DNA of 13,593 nt from DATLCI01 sp035526435 (lineage in GTDB: Bacteria > Acidobacteriota > Terriglobia > Terriglobales > Acidobacteriaceae). Position 1 is the first letter of the stretch. Every line of letters begins with the position of its first letter. Shown here piece after piece: positions 1 through 7,846 of the stretch. The DNA lies in contig DATLCI010000135.1 in the NCBI GenBank assembly GCA_035526435.1, positions 1-13,593 of the forward strand, given 5' to 3'. The translations under genes and the position numbers were made by a program. The notes beneath the pieces were generated by a model, which was not told the DNA's origin, searched no databases, and saw nothing but the letters and a program-made list of their open reading frames with translations.

Positions 1-2373
1 TGGCCGCTGATCCTCGCTTCCCTGCCCAGCGCAAGAATGGCCGAACTCGAGGAATTGATGGGCGGCTTACGCGAGCTACCGCCACACTTTGAGACCGACC
101 CGGAGCGGATACAGCGCCGTCGAAGCGAGGCGGCCCGGCTGCGGCAGGGATGGAACGAACTCCTCGCGAGAAATCCTGGGCTGCCAGGCGAACTGGAAGA
201 ACATCTCCAAAGGATCAATGGAACGCCGGGAAATGCGGCCAGTTTTGACGACCTGCACAAGTTGCTGGAAGCGCAACCCTATCGGCTGGCGCATTGGCGG
301 GTCTCCGGAGAAGAGATCAATTATCGCCGCTTCTTTGACGTCAATGACCTGGTGGCATTGCGCATGGAAAATCCGCGCGTCTTTGCGGAGACGCACCGGA
401 TGCTGCGGCAGATGATGGCGCAAGGGCACATCTCCGGGATGCGGATCGACCATTGCGACGGCCTGCTGAATCCGCGCCAGTACCTGGTCCGTCTGCAAAT
501 GCTTTACTATGCGGCGCAACTATGCGGGCCGGAGCCGCAGGAGCCCACCTCCGATAACGGGATCGAACTGGAAGTGCAGCACGCGCTGAGCGCCCACCAC
601 CGGGTGAATCCCGCCTTCTATTGCGTAGTGGAGAAGATATTGGAGCCGGGAGAATCGCTGCCCGCCGAATGGCCGGTGGACGGGACTTCCGGGTATGACT
701 TCATCCAGCAGGTAAACAGCCTGTTCATTGATGGCCGTAACGAGGCAGCCAACACGCGCGCCTATGAGCGGTTTATCGGGCGGCCCACAAACGTGGACAG
801 CCTGCTTTATGACTGCAAGAAGATCGTGATGCACACATCGCTGGCCAGCGAAGTCAACGTGCTGGCGCACTTGCTGGACGAGATATCACTGACCGACCGC
901 TATGCCCGCGACTTTACCCGGAAGACGCTGCGCGACGCGATCCGCGAGACCATCGCGTGCTTCCCGGTGTATCGCTCATACATTGACGAGCGTGGGGAGA
1001 TCTTTGAACGCGACCGGGCTTACATCCAGAACGCGATCCGTCGCGCCAAGGCGATGAACACAGGGACGGCGGCATCGGTCTTCGATTTTCTCGGAAAAAC
1101 CCTACTTACTGAAAAGCCCCAGGAGCCGGATACGGTTTACCGGCGGAAGTTGTACTTCATCCTGAAGTTCCAGCAGTTAACCGGCCCGGTCATGGCCAAG
1201 GGACTAGAGGACACGGCTTTTTACGTCTATAACCGGTTCGTCTCCAGCAATGAGGTGGGATGCCTGCCGAAGATCTTTGGCCGCAGCAGTGCCGACTTCC
1301 ATCGCGACAACGAGCGGCGGCTGGCGGAATGGCCGAATGCGATGTTGGCCACTTCGACTCATGACACCAAGCGCAGCGAGGACGTACGGGCGCGCCTGAA
1401 CGTGTTGAGTGAGATCCCGGGAGAGTGGTCGGCGAAGGTCAGCGGCTGGCGCAGGCTGAACACGCGGGTCAAGACTACGCTGCCGGATGGCCGTACCGTC
1501 CCGGACGCCAACGAGGAATACCTGCTCTATCAAACATTGGTAGGGGCGTGGCCGTTCGCGATGCGCCGGCAGGAAGAGCGGGCGGAGTTTACGCAACGCA
1601 TTCAGAACTACATGGACAAAGCCATCCATGAAGCCAAGGTGAATGTGAGCTGGATCAATCCTGACCCGCAATATTCGGATGCCATGCGCCAGTTCATCGA
1701 AGGGATTCTTTCGCCTTCGGACCGGGGCCGCACCAACTTCTTCCTTAAACGCATCGAGGCATTCCTGCCTGCGGTCCAATTCCATGGGGCCATTAATTCC
1801 TTGGCGCAAAGCTTGCTGAAGTTGACCTCCCCCGGTGTGCCCGACATCTATCAAGGGACTGAATCATTCGACTTCAGCCTGGTGGACCCGGACAACCGGC
1901 GGCCCGTAGATTTTCGGTGGCGGCGGCAGACGCTCAACGAATGGAATTACGGCACTCCCGCTCGCCTTGATGAGCTGCTGCAGAATTTTTTTGATGGCCG
2001 GATCAAAATGTGGATGACGGCACAGGCGCTGCGTCTTCGGAACGAGCAGGAATACCTCTTCCGCCATGGCGCATATCTTCCTCTGCCGGTTTCCGAGGAA
2101 AAGGCCGAGCACCTATGCGCCTTCGCCCGGACGCATGGCAAAGTTACCGCAATCACAGCGGTGCCGCGCTTCACTCATACGCTGATGAAGGGTGAACTCC
2201 GGGCACCGTTAGGCGATGTCTGGGGCAAGGCCGCCATCGCGCTGCCGCCGAATGGTCCGGCGCGATGGCGCAATGTAATCACGGGTGCGATGGTCGATAC
2301 GGCAGACGGAACGATTGCCTGTCGCGTGCTTTTTGCGGATTTCCCGGTAGCCTTACTGATCAACGAATCATAG
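1..2373 (+). CDS. treY: Maltooligosyltrehalose synthase TreY (5'-truncated by window edge)
   Basis: Cytoplasmic GH13 enzyme (malto-oligosyltrehalose synthase, EC 5.4.99.15) that isomerises the reducing-end alpha-1,4 bond of a maltodextrin to the alpha,alpha-1,1 bond of trehalose; TreZ then normally releases trehalose. The frame is open from base 1, so the N-terminus (first part of the barrel) lies outside; the in-frame ATG at 37 is internal. Numbering from that Met: YRRFFDVNDLVALR at about 96-109 is a TreY hallmark; MRIDHCDGL (Asp138) matches the nucleophile region; VEKILEPGE (Glu199) matches the general acid; TSTHDTKRSEDVRARL (Asp near 443) matches the third catalytic acid. VPDIYQGTE and DFSLVDPDNRRPVDF are further conserved blocks near the C-terminus. 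About 790 residues are visible. It converges with malQ, 11 bp away, with no room for a separate terminator. A treZ or glgX partner would be expected to the left but cannot be seen. Confidence 0.95.
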   Translation, partial: WPLILASLPSARMAELEELMGGLRELPPHFETDPERIQRRRSEAARLRQGWNELLARNPGLPGELEEHLQRINGTPGNAASFDDLHKLLEAQPYRLAHWRVSGEEINYRRFFDVNDLVALRMENPRVFAETHRMLRQMMAQGHISGMRIDHCDGLLNPRQYLVRLQMLYYAAQLCGPEPQEPTSDNGIELEVQHALSAHHRVNPAFYCVVEKILEPGESLPAEWPVDGTSGYDFIQQVNSLFIDGRNEAANTRAYERFIGRPTNVDSLLYDCKKIVMHTSLASEVNVLAHLLDEISLTDRYARDFTRKTLRDAIRETIACFPVYRSYIDERGEIFERDRAYIQNAIRRAKAMNTGTAASVFDFLGKTLLTEKPQEPDTVYRRKLYFILKFQQLTGPVMAKGLEDTAFYVYNRFVSSNEVGCLPKIFGRSSADFHRDNERRLAEWPNAMLATSTHDTKRSEDVRARLNVLSEIPGEWSAKVSGWRRLNTRVKTTLPDGRTVPDANEEYLLYQTLVGAWPFAMRRQEERAEFTQRIQNYMDKAIHEAKVNVSWINPDPQYSDAMRQFIEGILSPSDRGRTNFFLKRIEAFLPAVQFHGAINSLAQSLLKLTSPGVPDIYQGTESFDFSLVDPDNRRPVDFRWRRQTLNEWNYGTPARLDELLQNFFDGRIKMWMTAQALRLRNEQEYLFRHGAYLPLPVSEEKAEHLCAFARTHGKVTAITAVPRFTHTLMKGELRAPLGDVWGKAAIALPPNGPARWRNVITGAMVDTADGTIACRVLFADFPVALLINES

Positions 2374-2384
2374 AGCCATTGAGC

Positions 2385-3881
2385 TTAGCCAGGCAGGCGG
2401 TCGGTCACGTCGGCCAAGACGGCCAGCTTTTTAGCCAGCTCCGGCTTCAGCGCATTTGGCATATATCGCCAGCCCCAGTTCCCATTCGCTATTGACGGGA
2501 CGTTCATGCGGGCCTCATTGCCTAATCCCAGGAAGTCTTGGAGCGGGAAAATCGCGAAGGTGGCCTGGGAAGCCGAGGCCGCGCGGATCAGCCCCCAGTG
2601 AACCCCGTCCTTGGGTTCGCCCGTGTAAGCCAGCACCTGCGCGCGGACGCCTTCATCGAGCGCTTGGAACCACCCGGCGGTGGTGTCATTGTCGTGGGTG
2701 CCGGTGTAAACCACGCACTTGTGGTCGAAGATGTGCGGCAGATATACATGCGCGCCGCGGTCGCCGAAGGCGAACTGCAATACCTTCATACCGGGAATGC
2801 TCAGCCGATCGCGCATCTCGATCACCTGATGCGTGATCATCCCCAGGTCTTCCGCGATGAACGGCAAGTCGCCGAGTTCGCGGTGCAGCACCTGGAAGAG
2901 GTCGTCGCGCGGGCCATCTACCCAGCGGCCATTCACGGCGGTGGGCTCGTCGGCATTGATCTCCCAACATTGATCGAAACCGCGAAAGTGGTCGAGGCGG
3001 ACGTAGTCACAAACCGTGACTGCCCAGCGCATCCGCTGGATCCACCACCCGTATCCTTCATTGCGCAAAACGTCCCAGCGATACAAGGGATTTCCCCAGC
3101 GCTGTCCGGTAGCGCTAAAGGCGTCCGGAGGAACCCCGGAGACGACTTCGGGTTGCAGGTCAGCATTCAAGCGGAAGAGATGCGGATGCGCCCAGACGTC
3201 CGCGCTATCAAAGTTGACGAAGATAGCTACGTCGCCGATGATGCGGATCTTTTTCTCCGCGCAATAGCGGCGTAGATCGTTCCACTGAGAATAGAAGAGG
3301 AACTGCAAGGTGCGCTCAACCTGTAGCGCCGTGGCATGCTGCTTCCGGACGCCCTCCAGCGCTTCCGGAGTACGCGACGCAATCTCTCGCGGCCATTGGT
3401 TCCAGGAACCGGTGCGGTGCTCGTCACGCAGAACGCTAAAGAGCACAAAGTCTTCCAGCCACCAGGCGTTGTCGTCGCAAAACTTCTGAAACTGCTGATA
3501 ATGGTCTGAATCTTGGTCCTCGGCCAGAAAAGCGGCGGCCGCTTGTTTCAACAATGGAAGTTTCTTCTGAAATACTTTCTCGAAGTCCACTTTCGCTGAG
3601 GGTGGCGCCAAGGCGGCAGCGTCCGCTTTCGAGACCCAGCCCTTCTCGGCGAGCCTCTCGATGCTGATGAGCAACGGGTTCCCGGCGAAGGCAGAGGTGG
3701 CCGAGTACGGCGAGTGCCCGAAACCCACCGGGCTCAAGGGCAAGATCTGCCAGAGAGTTTGTCCGGATTGCTGCAAGAAGTCCGCAAAGGCATAGGCCGC
3801 GGGGCCAAAGTCACCGATCCCACCGCGTGAAGGCAGCGAAGTGGGATGCAGCACTACTCCGGATGAGCGTTCAAACACCAT
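2385..3881 (-). CDS. malQ: 4-alpha-glucanotransferase (amylomaltase) MalQ
   Basis: GH77 disproportionating enzyme (EC 2.4.1.25), cytoplasmic, that transfers alpha-1,4-glucan segments between maltodextrins and releases glucose. The 498-residue product has the usual length of short bacterial amylomaltases. It starts with the typical N-terminal block containing HPTSLPSRGGIGDFG (12-26) and HSPYSATSAFAGNPLLI (57-73). Catalytic residues are recognisable: nucleophile Asp297 in VRLDHFRGF, acid/base Glu344 in IAEDLG, and Asp397 in TGTHDNDT. The DSADVWAHPHLF block (225-236) is also typical. One small departure is FVNFDSADVW where I recall YVAHDSADVW as the usual form. The ATG at 3881 begins the family-conserved region; the upstream Shine-Dalgarno match is weak. 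The gene lies downstream of ppiD on the same strand, separated by a terminator, so it is probably transcribed from its own promoter in 3882-3936. It pairs functionally with treY, since both use maltodextrins. Confidence 0.96.
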   Translation of the reverse strand: MVFERSSGVVLHPTSLPSRGGIGDFGPAAYAFADFLQQSGQTLWQILPLSPVGFGHSPYSATSAFAGNPLLISIERLAEKGWVSKADAAALAPPSAKVDFEKVFQKKLPLLKQAAAAFLAEDQDSDHYQQFQKFCDDNAWWLEDFVLFSVLRDEHRTGSWNQWPREIASRTPEALEGVRKQHATALQVERTLQFLFYSQWNDLRRYCAEKKIRIIGDVAIFVNFDSADVWAHPHLFRLNADLQPEVVSGVPPDAFSATGQRWGNPLYRWDVLRNEGYGWWIQRMRWAVTVCDYVRLDHFRGFDQCWEINADEPTAVNGRWVDGPRDDLFQVLHRELGDLPFIAEDLGMITHQVIEMRDRLSIPGMKVLQFAFGDRGAHVYLPHIFDHKCVVYTGTHDNDTTAGWFQALDEGVRAQVLAYTGEPKDGVHWGLIRAASASQATFAIFPLQDFLGLGNEARMNVPSIANGNWGWRYMPNALKPELAKKLAVLADVTDRLPG

Positions 3882-3935
3882 CAGCTAACCCCATCAACCC
3901 CAATAACAATTTCCCTTGGATGCAAATAAAGCGGG

Positions 3936-3971
3936 CAAAAGAAAACGGAGTGGCCGGGCGAGCCCACTCCG
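3936..3971 (-). terminator. Rho-independent terminator after the ppiD-like gene
   Basis: On the minus strand an 8-bp perfect stem (CGGAGTGG at 3964-3971 as read on that strand, CCACTCCG at 3946-3953) with a 10-nt loop is followed by TTTTCTTTTG at 3936-3945. It lies 19 bp past the ppiD stop and upstream of malQ, so it should uncouple the two leftward genes. Confidence 0.85.
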
Positions 3972-3990
3972 CTGTGAATCAAAAATAAGG

Positions 3991-5904
3991 CTAGCTACCG
4001 GTCAGCGGGCCAAATAACCGTTTCTGCTCGTTGGCGTTGATGTGGATGTCGCCATCCTTCTGCATACGGCTGCGAACACTCTCCGCATAGGCCTCAAGCA
4101 TCTCCATCCGCTTGCGCTGGACCAGGCTCTCCCGCACCTGTTCGCGCTTGGTCTCAAATTCTGCCGGCGAGGGCTCCTGTAATTCGATGACGGCCAGGAC
4201 CGCGCCATTGCGTCCGAGGACGACGGCATCGCTGATCTGGTTAGGTTTCATATTGAAGGCGATGGAAGCGGGGCCGGACATCGCGCCCAGATCCGGCACC
4301 TGACTGGTTGGCGTAACCAATTCGCTGGTTTTGACCGTGGCGCCAAACTCCTTGGCCGCAGCGCGCAGGTTGTTCAGCGAATGGGCCCGGTCGGCCAGCT
4401 CTTGGGTCTTGGCATTCAACATCGAGGTGGCGCGTTCGTTGCGGAACTGCTGTTCTACCCGCGCGCGGACTTCCTCGAAGGAGGGAGAAAGGCGGTTCGC
4501 AGGTTTCATATCCGTCACTTCCACGACCGCATACCCCTGCGTCAGGGCAATCCTCTCCGCGGGGGACTTAGGCTTCAACGTAAATATTTCCTGCATGAAC
4601 TGTGGAGAGTTTCCCACGCCGGGCAAGGAACTGGTCTGGGTGAAGAAGTCGGTAGTGATGACCTTCACGCCTTGCTTGGCCGCAGCCTTTTCCAGACCTT
4701 CTTTACGCGCATCGTTCTCCAATGCGGTGGCCATGGTGTCAAGCTGGGTAGCTGACTTCTCGGCACGGATGGTGGCTTCCAGTTCGCCCTTCACCTGCTC
4801 CAAGGGCTTCAGACGAGCTTCTTGGTGCTGGTCCACCTTCAGAATGTGGTAGCCGAACGAGGTCTTCACCGGATCGCTGATCTTCCCCGCGGGCAGGCTG
4901 AAAGCTACCTTGTCGAATTCCGGCACCATCTGGTTGCGGATGACACCTTTATAGAGACCACCGCTGTCTTTGCTGCCGGGATCTTGCGATAGCTTCTTCG
5001 CAAGATCATCGAACTTGGCGCCGCCTTCAAGTTTCTTCTTGATGTCGAGCGCTTCCGCTTCAGTCTTCACCAGGATGTGACGGACATCCACCGACTCCGC
5101 CTCACGATATTGTTCCTGACGTTGCGCGTAGGCGCGCTTGTAATCATCTTCCGTGATGGAGACTTGAACACTCGAAGGATCGACCACGGCATAGCGGGCC
5201 TTCCGCTGCTCCGGGACCACCGTCTCAAAGCTGGCCTGGTTACGGTCAAAGAAAGCCTTCAGTTCGGGTTCGCTGAGCGGGACCTTCTTCATGAGATCTT
5301 CCGCGGTGATAACCGCGTAGTCGAACTTTACTTTCACGTTCTGGCGTTCGAATTCCTTCTTTACTTCAGTATCGGGCACCGCGACTCCGCCTTGCACCAC
5401 GCTGATCAGCCGCTGCAGGAGCATCTGATTTTTCATGTCGCGCTCAAAATCAGCGGCGCTCACGCCGATAACGCTCTGCACCCAGCTCAAATACTGGTCA
5501 TGGCCGATGAAGTTGCCGTTGGGAAACAGCGCCTTTCCTAGCTCGCCCTGTTTCATGTATTCCCGTAATTCTTCGTCGGTGACCTTCAGGCCCATGCGAT
5601 GGGCTTCAGCGACCAGCGCCGCCTGCATGATCAGGTTATTGGCAGCCTGCTGGTTCAGGTAAGGACGCAACATCTCCGGCACCCCGTTAGGAAAACGGTC
5701 ACGCGCTTGCCTGCGGGCCGCGTCATTCACCTGTTGCGAGGTGATCTTTTCGCCGGCTACGTTGGCATAGACGCCGTCGGCATTCGACATACCCGCGTCA
5801 GTAAAGGCGTTGCCCAGGTACATGACCATGGCTATGATCAGCGGGAGGACGATGAGGGCGGCAAAGATCTTTTTGCCGCGGTCATTTTGCAGGAATCGAA
5901 TCAT
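3991..5904 (-). CDS. ppiD: Membrane-anchored parvulin-type peptidyl-prolyl isomerase, PpiD/SurA-like
   Basis: Inner-membrane-anchored periplasmic folding factor. The 637-residue protein matches the PpiD layout in length and order. It has a short cytoplasmic N-terminus (MIRFLQNDRGKK), one transmembrane anchor at about 13-30, a SurA-N-like chaperone region at about 44-215, a parvulin rotamase domain at about 270-358 (VRHILVK, FDDLAKKLSQDPGS, GGLYKG, MVPEFDKVAFSL, SFGYHILKV), and a second, degenerate rotamase-like region at about 480-600. The first parvulin domain keeps the usual histidines (VRHIL, GYHIL) and may be catalytically competent; many PpiD proteins are mainly chaperones, so activity is not certain. 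It is expected to sit at the Sec translocon exit and help newly exported proteins. The ATG at 5904 is chosen because the anchor begins directly after it. The gene is followed by a strong terminator and is divergent from the quinone oxidoreductase gene. The symbol is by family resemblance. Confidence 0.88.
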   Translation of the reverse strand: MIRFLQNDRGKKIFAALIVLPLIIAMVMYLGNAFTDAGMSNADGVYANVAGEKITSQQVNDAARRQARDRFPNGVPEMLRPYLNQQAANNLIMQAALVAEAHRMGLKVTDEELREYMKQGELGKALFPNGNFIGHDQYLSWVQSVIGVSAADFERDMKNQMLLQRLISVVQGGVAVPDTEVKKEFERQNVKVKFDYAVITAEDLMKKVPLSEPELKAFFDRNQASFETVVPEQRKARYAVVDPSSVQVSITEDDYKRAYAQRQEQYREAESVDVRHILVKTEAEALDIKKKLEGGAKFDDLAKKLSQDPGSKDSGGLYKGVIRNQMVPEFDKVAFSLPAGKISDPVKTSFGYHILKVDQHQEARLKPLEQVKGELEATIRAEKSATQLDTMATALENDARKEGLEKAAAKQGVKVITTDFFTQTSSLPGVGNSPQFMQEIFTLKPKSPAERIALTQGYAVVEVTDMKPANRLSPSFEEVRARVEQQFRNERATSMLNAKTQELADRAHSLNNLRAAAKEFGATVKTSELVTPTSQVPDLGAMSGPASIAFNMKPNQISDAVVLGRNGAVLAVIELQEPSPAEFETKREQVRESLVQRKRMEMLEAYAESVRSRMQKDGDIHINANEQKRLFGPLTGS

Positions 5905-5953
5905 CTTTCAGGACACTCCAAAGGCAGGAAACTAGTAAGTTGCAGAATCTAGG

Positions 5954-5959
5954 ATTATA
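5954..5959 (-). promoter_or_regulatory. Putative -10 box for the ppiD-like gene
   Basis: The minus strand carries a perfect TATAAT about 50 nt upstream of the ppiD ATG, in the 92-bp space shared with the divergent oxidoreductase gene. No good -35 hexamer is seen at 16-18 bp, so this is a -10-only call. The same AT-rich patch reads TATAAA on the plus strand (5956-5961) and could also serve the oxidoreductase gene. Confidence 0.45.
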
Positions 5960-5996
5960 AACCAGCAGTCTGGCAAAGGGCTGGCAGCGAGGCGCG

Positions 5997-6989
5997 ATGA
6001 AAGCAGTGGTAATCAGTCGCAGCGGCGGTCCGGAGGTGCTAGAGGTCCGCGGTGTTCCGGATCCGGTTCCGGGAGCGCATGAAGTTCTAGTCAAAGTAAT
6101 GGCGACCGCGCTAAACCGCGCTGACCTGCTCCAGCGCGAAGGCAAATACCCTGCGCCCCCGGGCGTTCCGAGCGACATCCCCGGCATGGAATTTGCCGGT
6201 GCGGTGGCGGCACTGGGGAGTGGAGCCAGTCGTTGGACGATCGGCCAGCGCGTTTTTGGCATTGTGGGCGGCGGCGCGCAGGCGCAATTCTTAGTGACGC
6301 ACGAAGATACACTGGCCGAGGTTCCAGCAAATCTCGATTGGGCACACGCCGCCGCGGTTCCGGAGGTCTTCATTACCGCGCACGACGCTATGTGGACGCA
6401 AGCCGGACTCCAGCCAAATGAGAACGTGCTCATCCATTCGGTGGGTAGCGGAGTGGGACTCGCGGCCGTACAGTTGGCCCGCGCCAAAGGAGCAGTCCCC
6501 TTTGGAACGTCACGCACGCCGGAGAAGCTACAACAGGCCCGGGGGTTCGGACTGGAGGCAGGTATCGCCATCGAGAATGACCTTGCCCCGCTTAAAACAT
6601 TTGCCGCGGAACATACCGGCAACCGCGGGTTTGACGTGGCTTTAGACCTGGTTGGCGGAAAATATGTGGGTGGGACGATTCCCGCCATGGCGCTAAAGGG
6701 ACGCATCATGCTGATCGGCACCGTCGCCGGAGCGGTGGCGGAGATGAATCTTGGCTTAGTTTTGGGAAAGCGCCTCCGCTTGATGGGCACGACGCTGCGG
6801 GCGCGTCCGCTGGAGGAGAAGATCGCGGTGAATCGCGCCTTTGAAGCAGAAGTGCTCCCTTTGCTCGCTGCGGGTAGTCTTAAACCGGTGATTGACCAGA
6901 CTTTCGATCTTGAGGAGGTGCGGGCGGCGCATCAACGGCTGGAGTCAAACGCAAGCTTCGGCAAAGTGGTTCTGTTCGTCCCACACTGA
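5997..6989 (+). CDS. Zinc-independent NAD(P)H:quinone oxidoreductase, PIG3/QOR type
   Basis: Medium-chain dehydrogenase/reductase of the quinone oxidoreductase branch, a cytoplasmic enzyme predicted to reduce quinones or other reactive carbonyls with NADPH. The 330-residue length is typical. The N-terminal GroES-like catalytic domain (about 1-125) carries the ALNRADLLQREGKYPAPPG stretch and the PGMEFAGAV motif. The Rossmann domain (about 126-270) has VLIHSVGSGVGLAAVQLA at 144-161 as its nucleotide-binding loop, in place of the common AAAGGVG form. No structural-zinc cysteine cluster is present, as expected for this zinc-free group. FDLEEVRAAHQRLESNASFGKVVL near the C-terminus is the usual family ending. 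The ATG at 5997 starts at the family-conserved MKAVV; only a weak purine-rich ribosome site precedes it. It is divergent from ppiD, and the next gene starts 70 bp downstream. The physiological substrate cannot be told from sequence. Confidence 0.92.
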   Translation: MKAVVISRSGGPEVLEVRGVPDPVPGAHEVLVKVMATALNRADLLQREGKYPAPPGVPSDIPGMEFAGAVAALGSGASRWTIGQRVFGIVGGGAQAQFLVTHEDTLAEVPANLDWAHAAAVPEVFITAHDAMWTQAGLQPNENVLIHSVGSGVGLAAVQLARAKGAVPFGTSRTPEKLQQARGFGLEAGIAIENDLAPLKTFAAEHTGNRGFDVALDLVGGKYVGGTIPAMALKGRIMLIGTVAGAVAEMNLGLVLGKRLRLMGTTLRARPLEEKIAVNRAFEAEVLPLLAAGSLKPVIDQTFDLEEVRAAHQRLESNASFGKVVLFVPH

Positions 6990-7059
6990 TATACTCCGCG
7001 CTCGGCAATCGCTATATTGTTGGGAAATAGTGTTGGGAACCTTTTCCATGGAGAGATTC

Positions 7060-7662
7060 ATGTCACGCACACGTTGTTTCGTCGGTGCCCTGGCCCTGCT
7101 GGTGGGCTCTTTCGCTTCCGCGCAAACCGCTGCTTCCGCGCCCGCTCCTGCCACGCCTACAACCGGCTTCAAAGCCGAATTCCTCAAGCAGCTTGATGAC
7201 CTGGAAACTAAGACCGTCCGGCTGGCTGAGGCAATACCGCAGGAGAAGTATTCCTGGCGGCCCAGCGAGGGCGTGAGGTCGATCGGCGAGGTCTATGCGC
7301 ACATCGCCGCGGGCAATTACAGCTTCACCCGTAACCTGGGCGTGAAGGCGCCGGTCGGACTTGACCTGCGTAATATCGAAAAGCTTACGGACAAAGGGCA
7401 GATCGTGGCCGCCCTCAAACAATCTTTTGTCGATATGCGCGCAGGCGTGACTGCCTTGACGCCCGACTTGGACCGCTCGGTCAAGCTCTTCGGCAGCGAT
7501 AGCTCGGTGCGCAATGTGCTGTTTGGCGTCTCCGTGCATATCTCGGAGCATCTGGGGCAGTCCATCGCCTACGCCCGTTCGGTTGGCGTGGTGCCGCCGT
7601 GGACGGCCGATCAACAAGCCCAACGCGCTGTGCCTAAAGCCGCCGAGCCCGTCAAGAAATAA
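7060..7662 (+). CDS. Exported DinB-like (YfiT/DinB superfamily) protein
   Basis: The product (200 residues from ATG 7060) is a DinB-fold four-helix protein with a signal peptide. Basic MSRTR is followed by a hydrophobic core (about 7-19) and a likely signal peptidase site after ASA at residue 21. An Ala/Pro-rich linker (22-36) precedes the DinB domain (about 37-185). Three histidines sit where DinB-fold proteins bind a divalent metal: His81 in VYAHIAAGN, and His160 and His164 in VHISEHLGQ. The block SEHLGQSIAYARSVGVVPPW is the typical family ending. The start at 7060 is preferred over the in-frame ATG at 7048, because GGAGAG lies just upstream of 7060 and the signal peptide begins there. Longer upstream in-frame extensions overlap the oxidoreductase gene and are rejected. 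DinB-fold proteins include thiol transferases and metal-dependent hydrolases; the reaction here is unknown. A strong terminator follows. Confidence 0.87.
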   Translation: MSRTRCFVGALALLVGSFASAQTAASAPAPATPTTGFKAEFLKQLDDLETKTVRLAEAIPQEKYSWRPSEGVRSIGEVYAHIAAGNYSFTRNLGVKAPVGLDLRNIEKLTDKGQIVAALKQSFVDMRAGVTALTPDLDRSVKLFGSDSSVRNVLFGVSVHISEHLGQSIAYARSVGVVPPWTADQQAQRAVPKAAEPVKK

Positions 7663-7685
7663 GCCTGCGCAATGACTGGTCTCAG

Positions 7686-7715
7686 ACGCCTCCTTCCCGG
7701 GAGGCGTGTTTTTTT
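7686..7715 (+). terminator. Rho-independent terminator after the DinB-like gene
   Basis: A perfect 8-bp stem (ACGCCTCC at 7686-7693, GGAGGCGT at 7700-7707, loop TTCCCG) is followed by GTTTTTTT. It lies 23 bp after the DinB-like stop. Confidence 0.93.
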
Positions 7716-7738
7716 GCGATTTGAGCCAGAGTCAGAAC

Positions 7739-7758
7739 CCGCATACAGAAATATGCGG
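7739..7758 (+). other. Small inverted repeat in the 5' leader of the LPETA protein gene
   Basis: CCGCATA (7739-7745) and TATGCGG (7752-7758) form a perfect 7-bp stem with a 6-nt loop, about 88 bp before the ATG at 7847 and just after the preceding terminator. It has no T-run, so it is not a terminator. It could be an operator or a leader hairpin; function unknown. Confidence 0.4.
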
Positions 7759-7846
7759 AACGGGGCATCCTCGGCTTATTTACTTCTTTCTTACTACCCG
7801 GGCAATGTGCTGCTGCTTCTAACAGACCCCGATTGAAGGAGTAACT

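Noticed and set aside
2538..3275. 245-codon plus-strand frame inside malQ
   Set aside because: It is antisense to malQ, whose catalytic motifs are clear, and its composition looks like a mirror of that gene.
5882..6790. 302-codon open frame on the minus strand opposite the quinone oxidoreductase gene
   Set aside because: It is fully antisense to a strongly recognised gene, is rich in Pro/Ser/Ala/Arg and has no family resemblance; long antisense frames are common in GC-rich DNA.
6892..7059. N-terminal extension of the DinB-like frame into the oxidoreductase gene
   Set aside because: The extension overlaps the oxidoreductase C-terminus and would bury the signal peptide; GGAGAG and the hydrophobic leader support ATG 7060.
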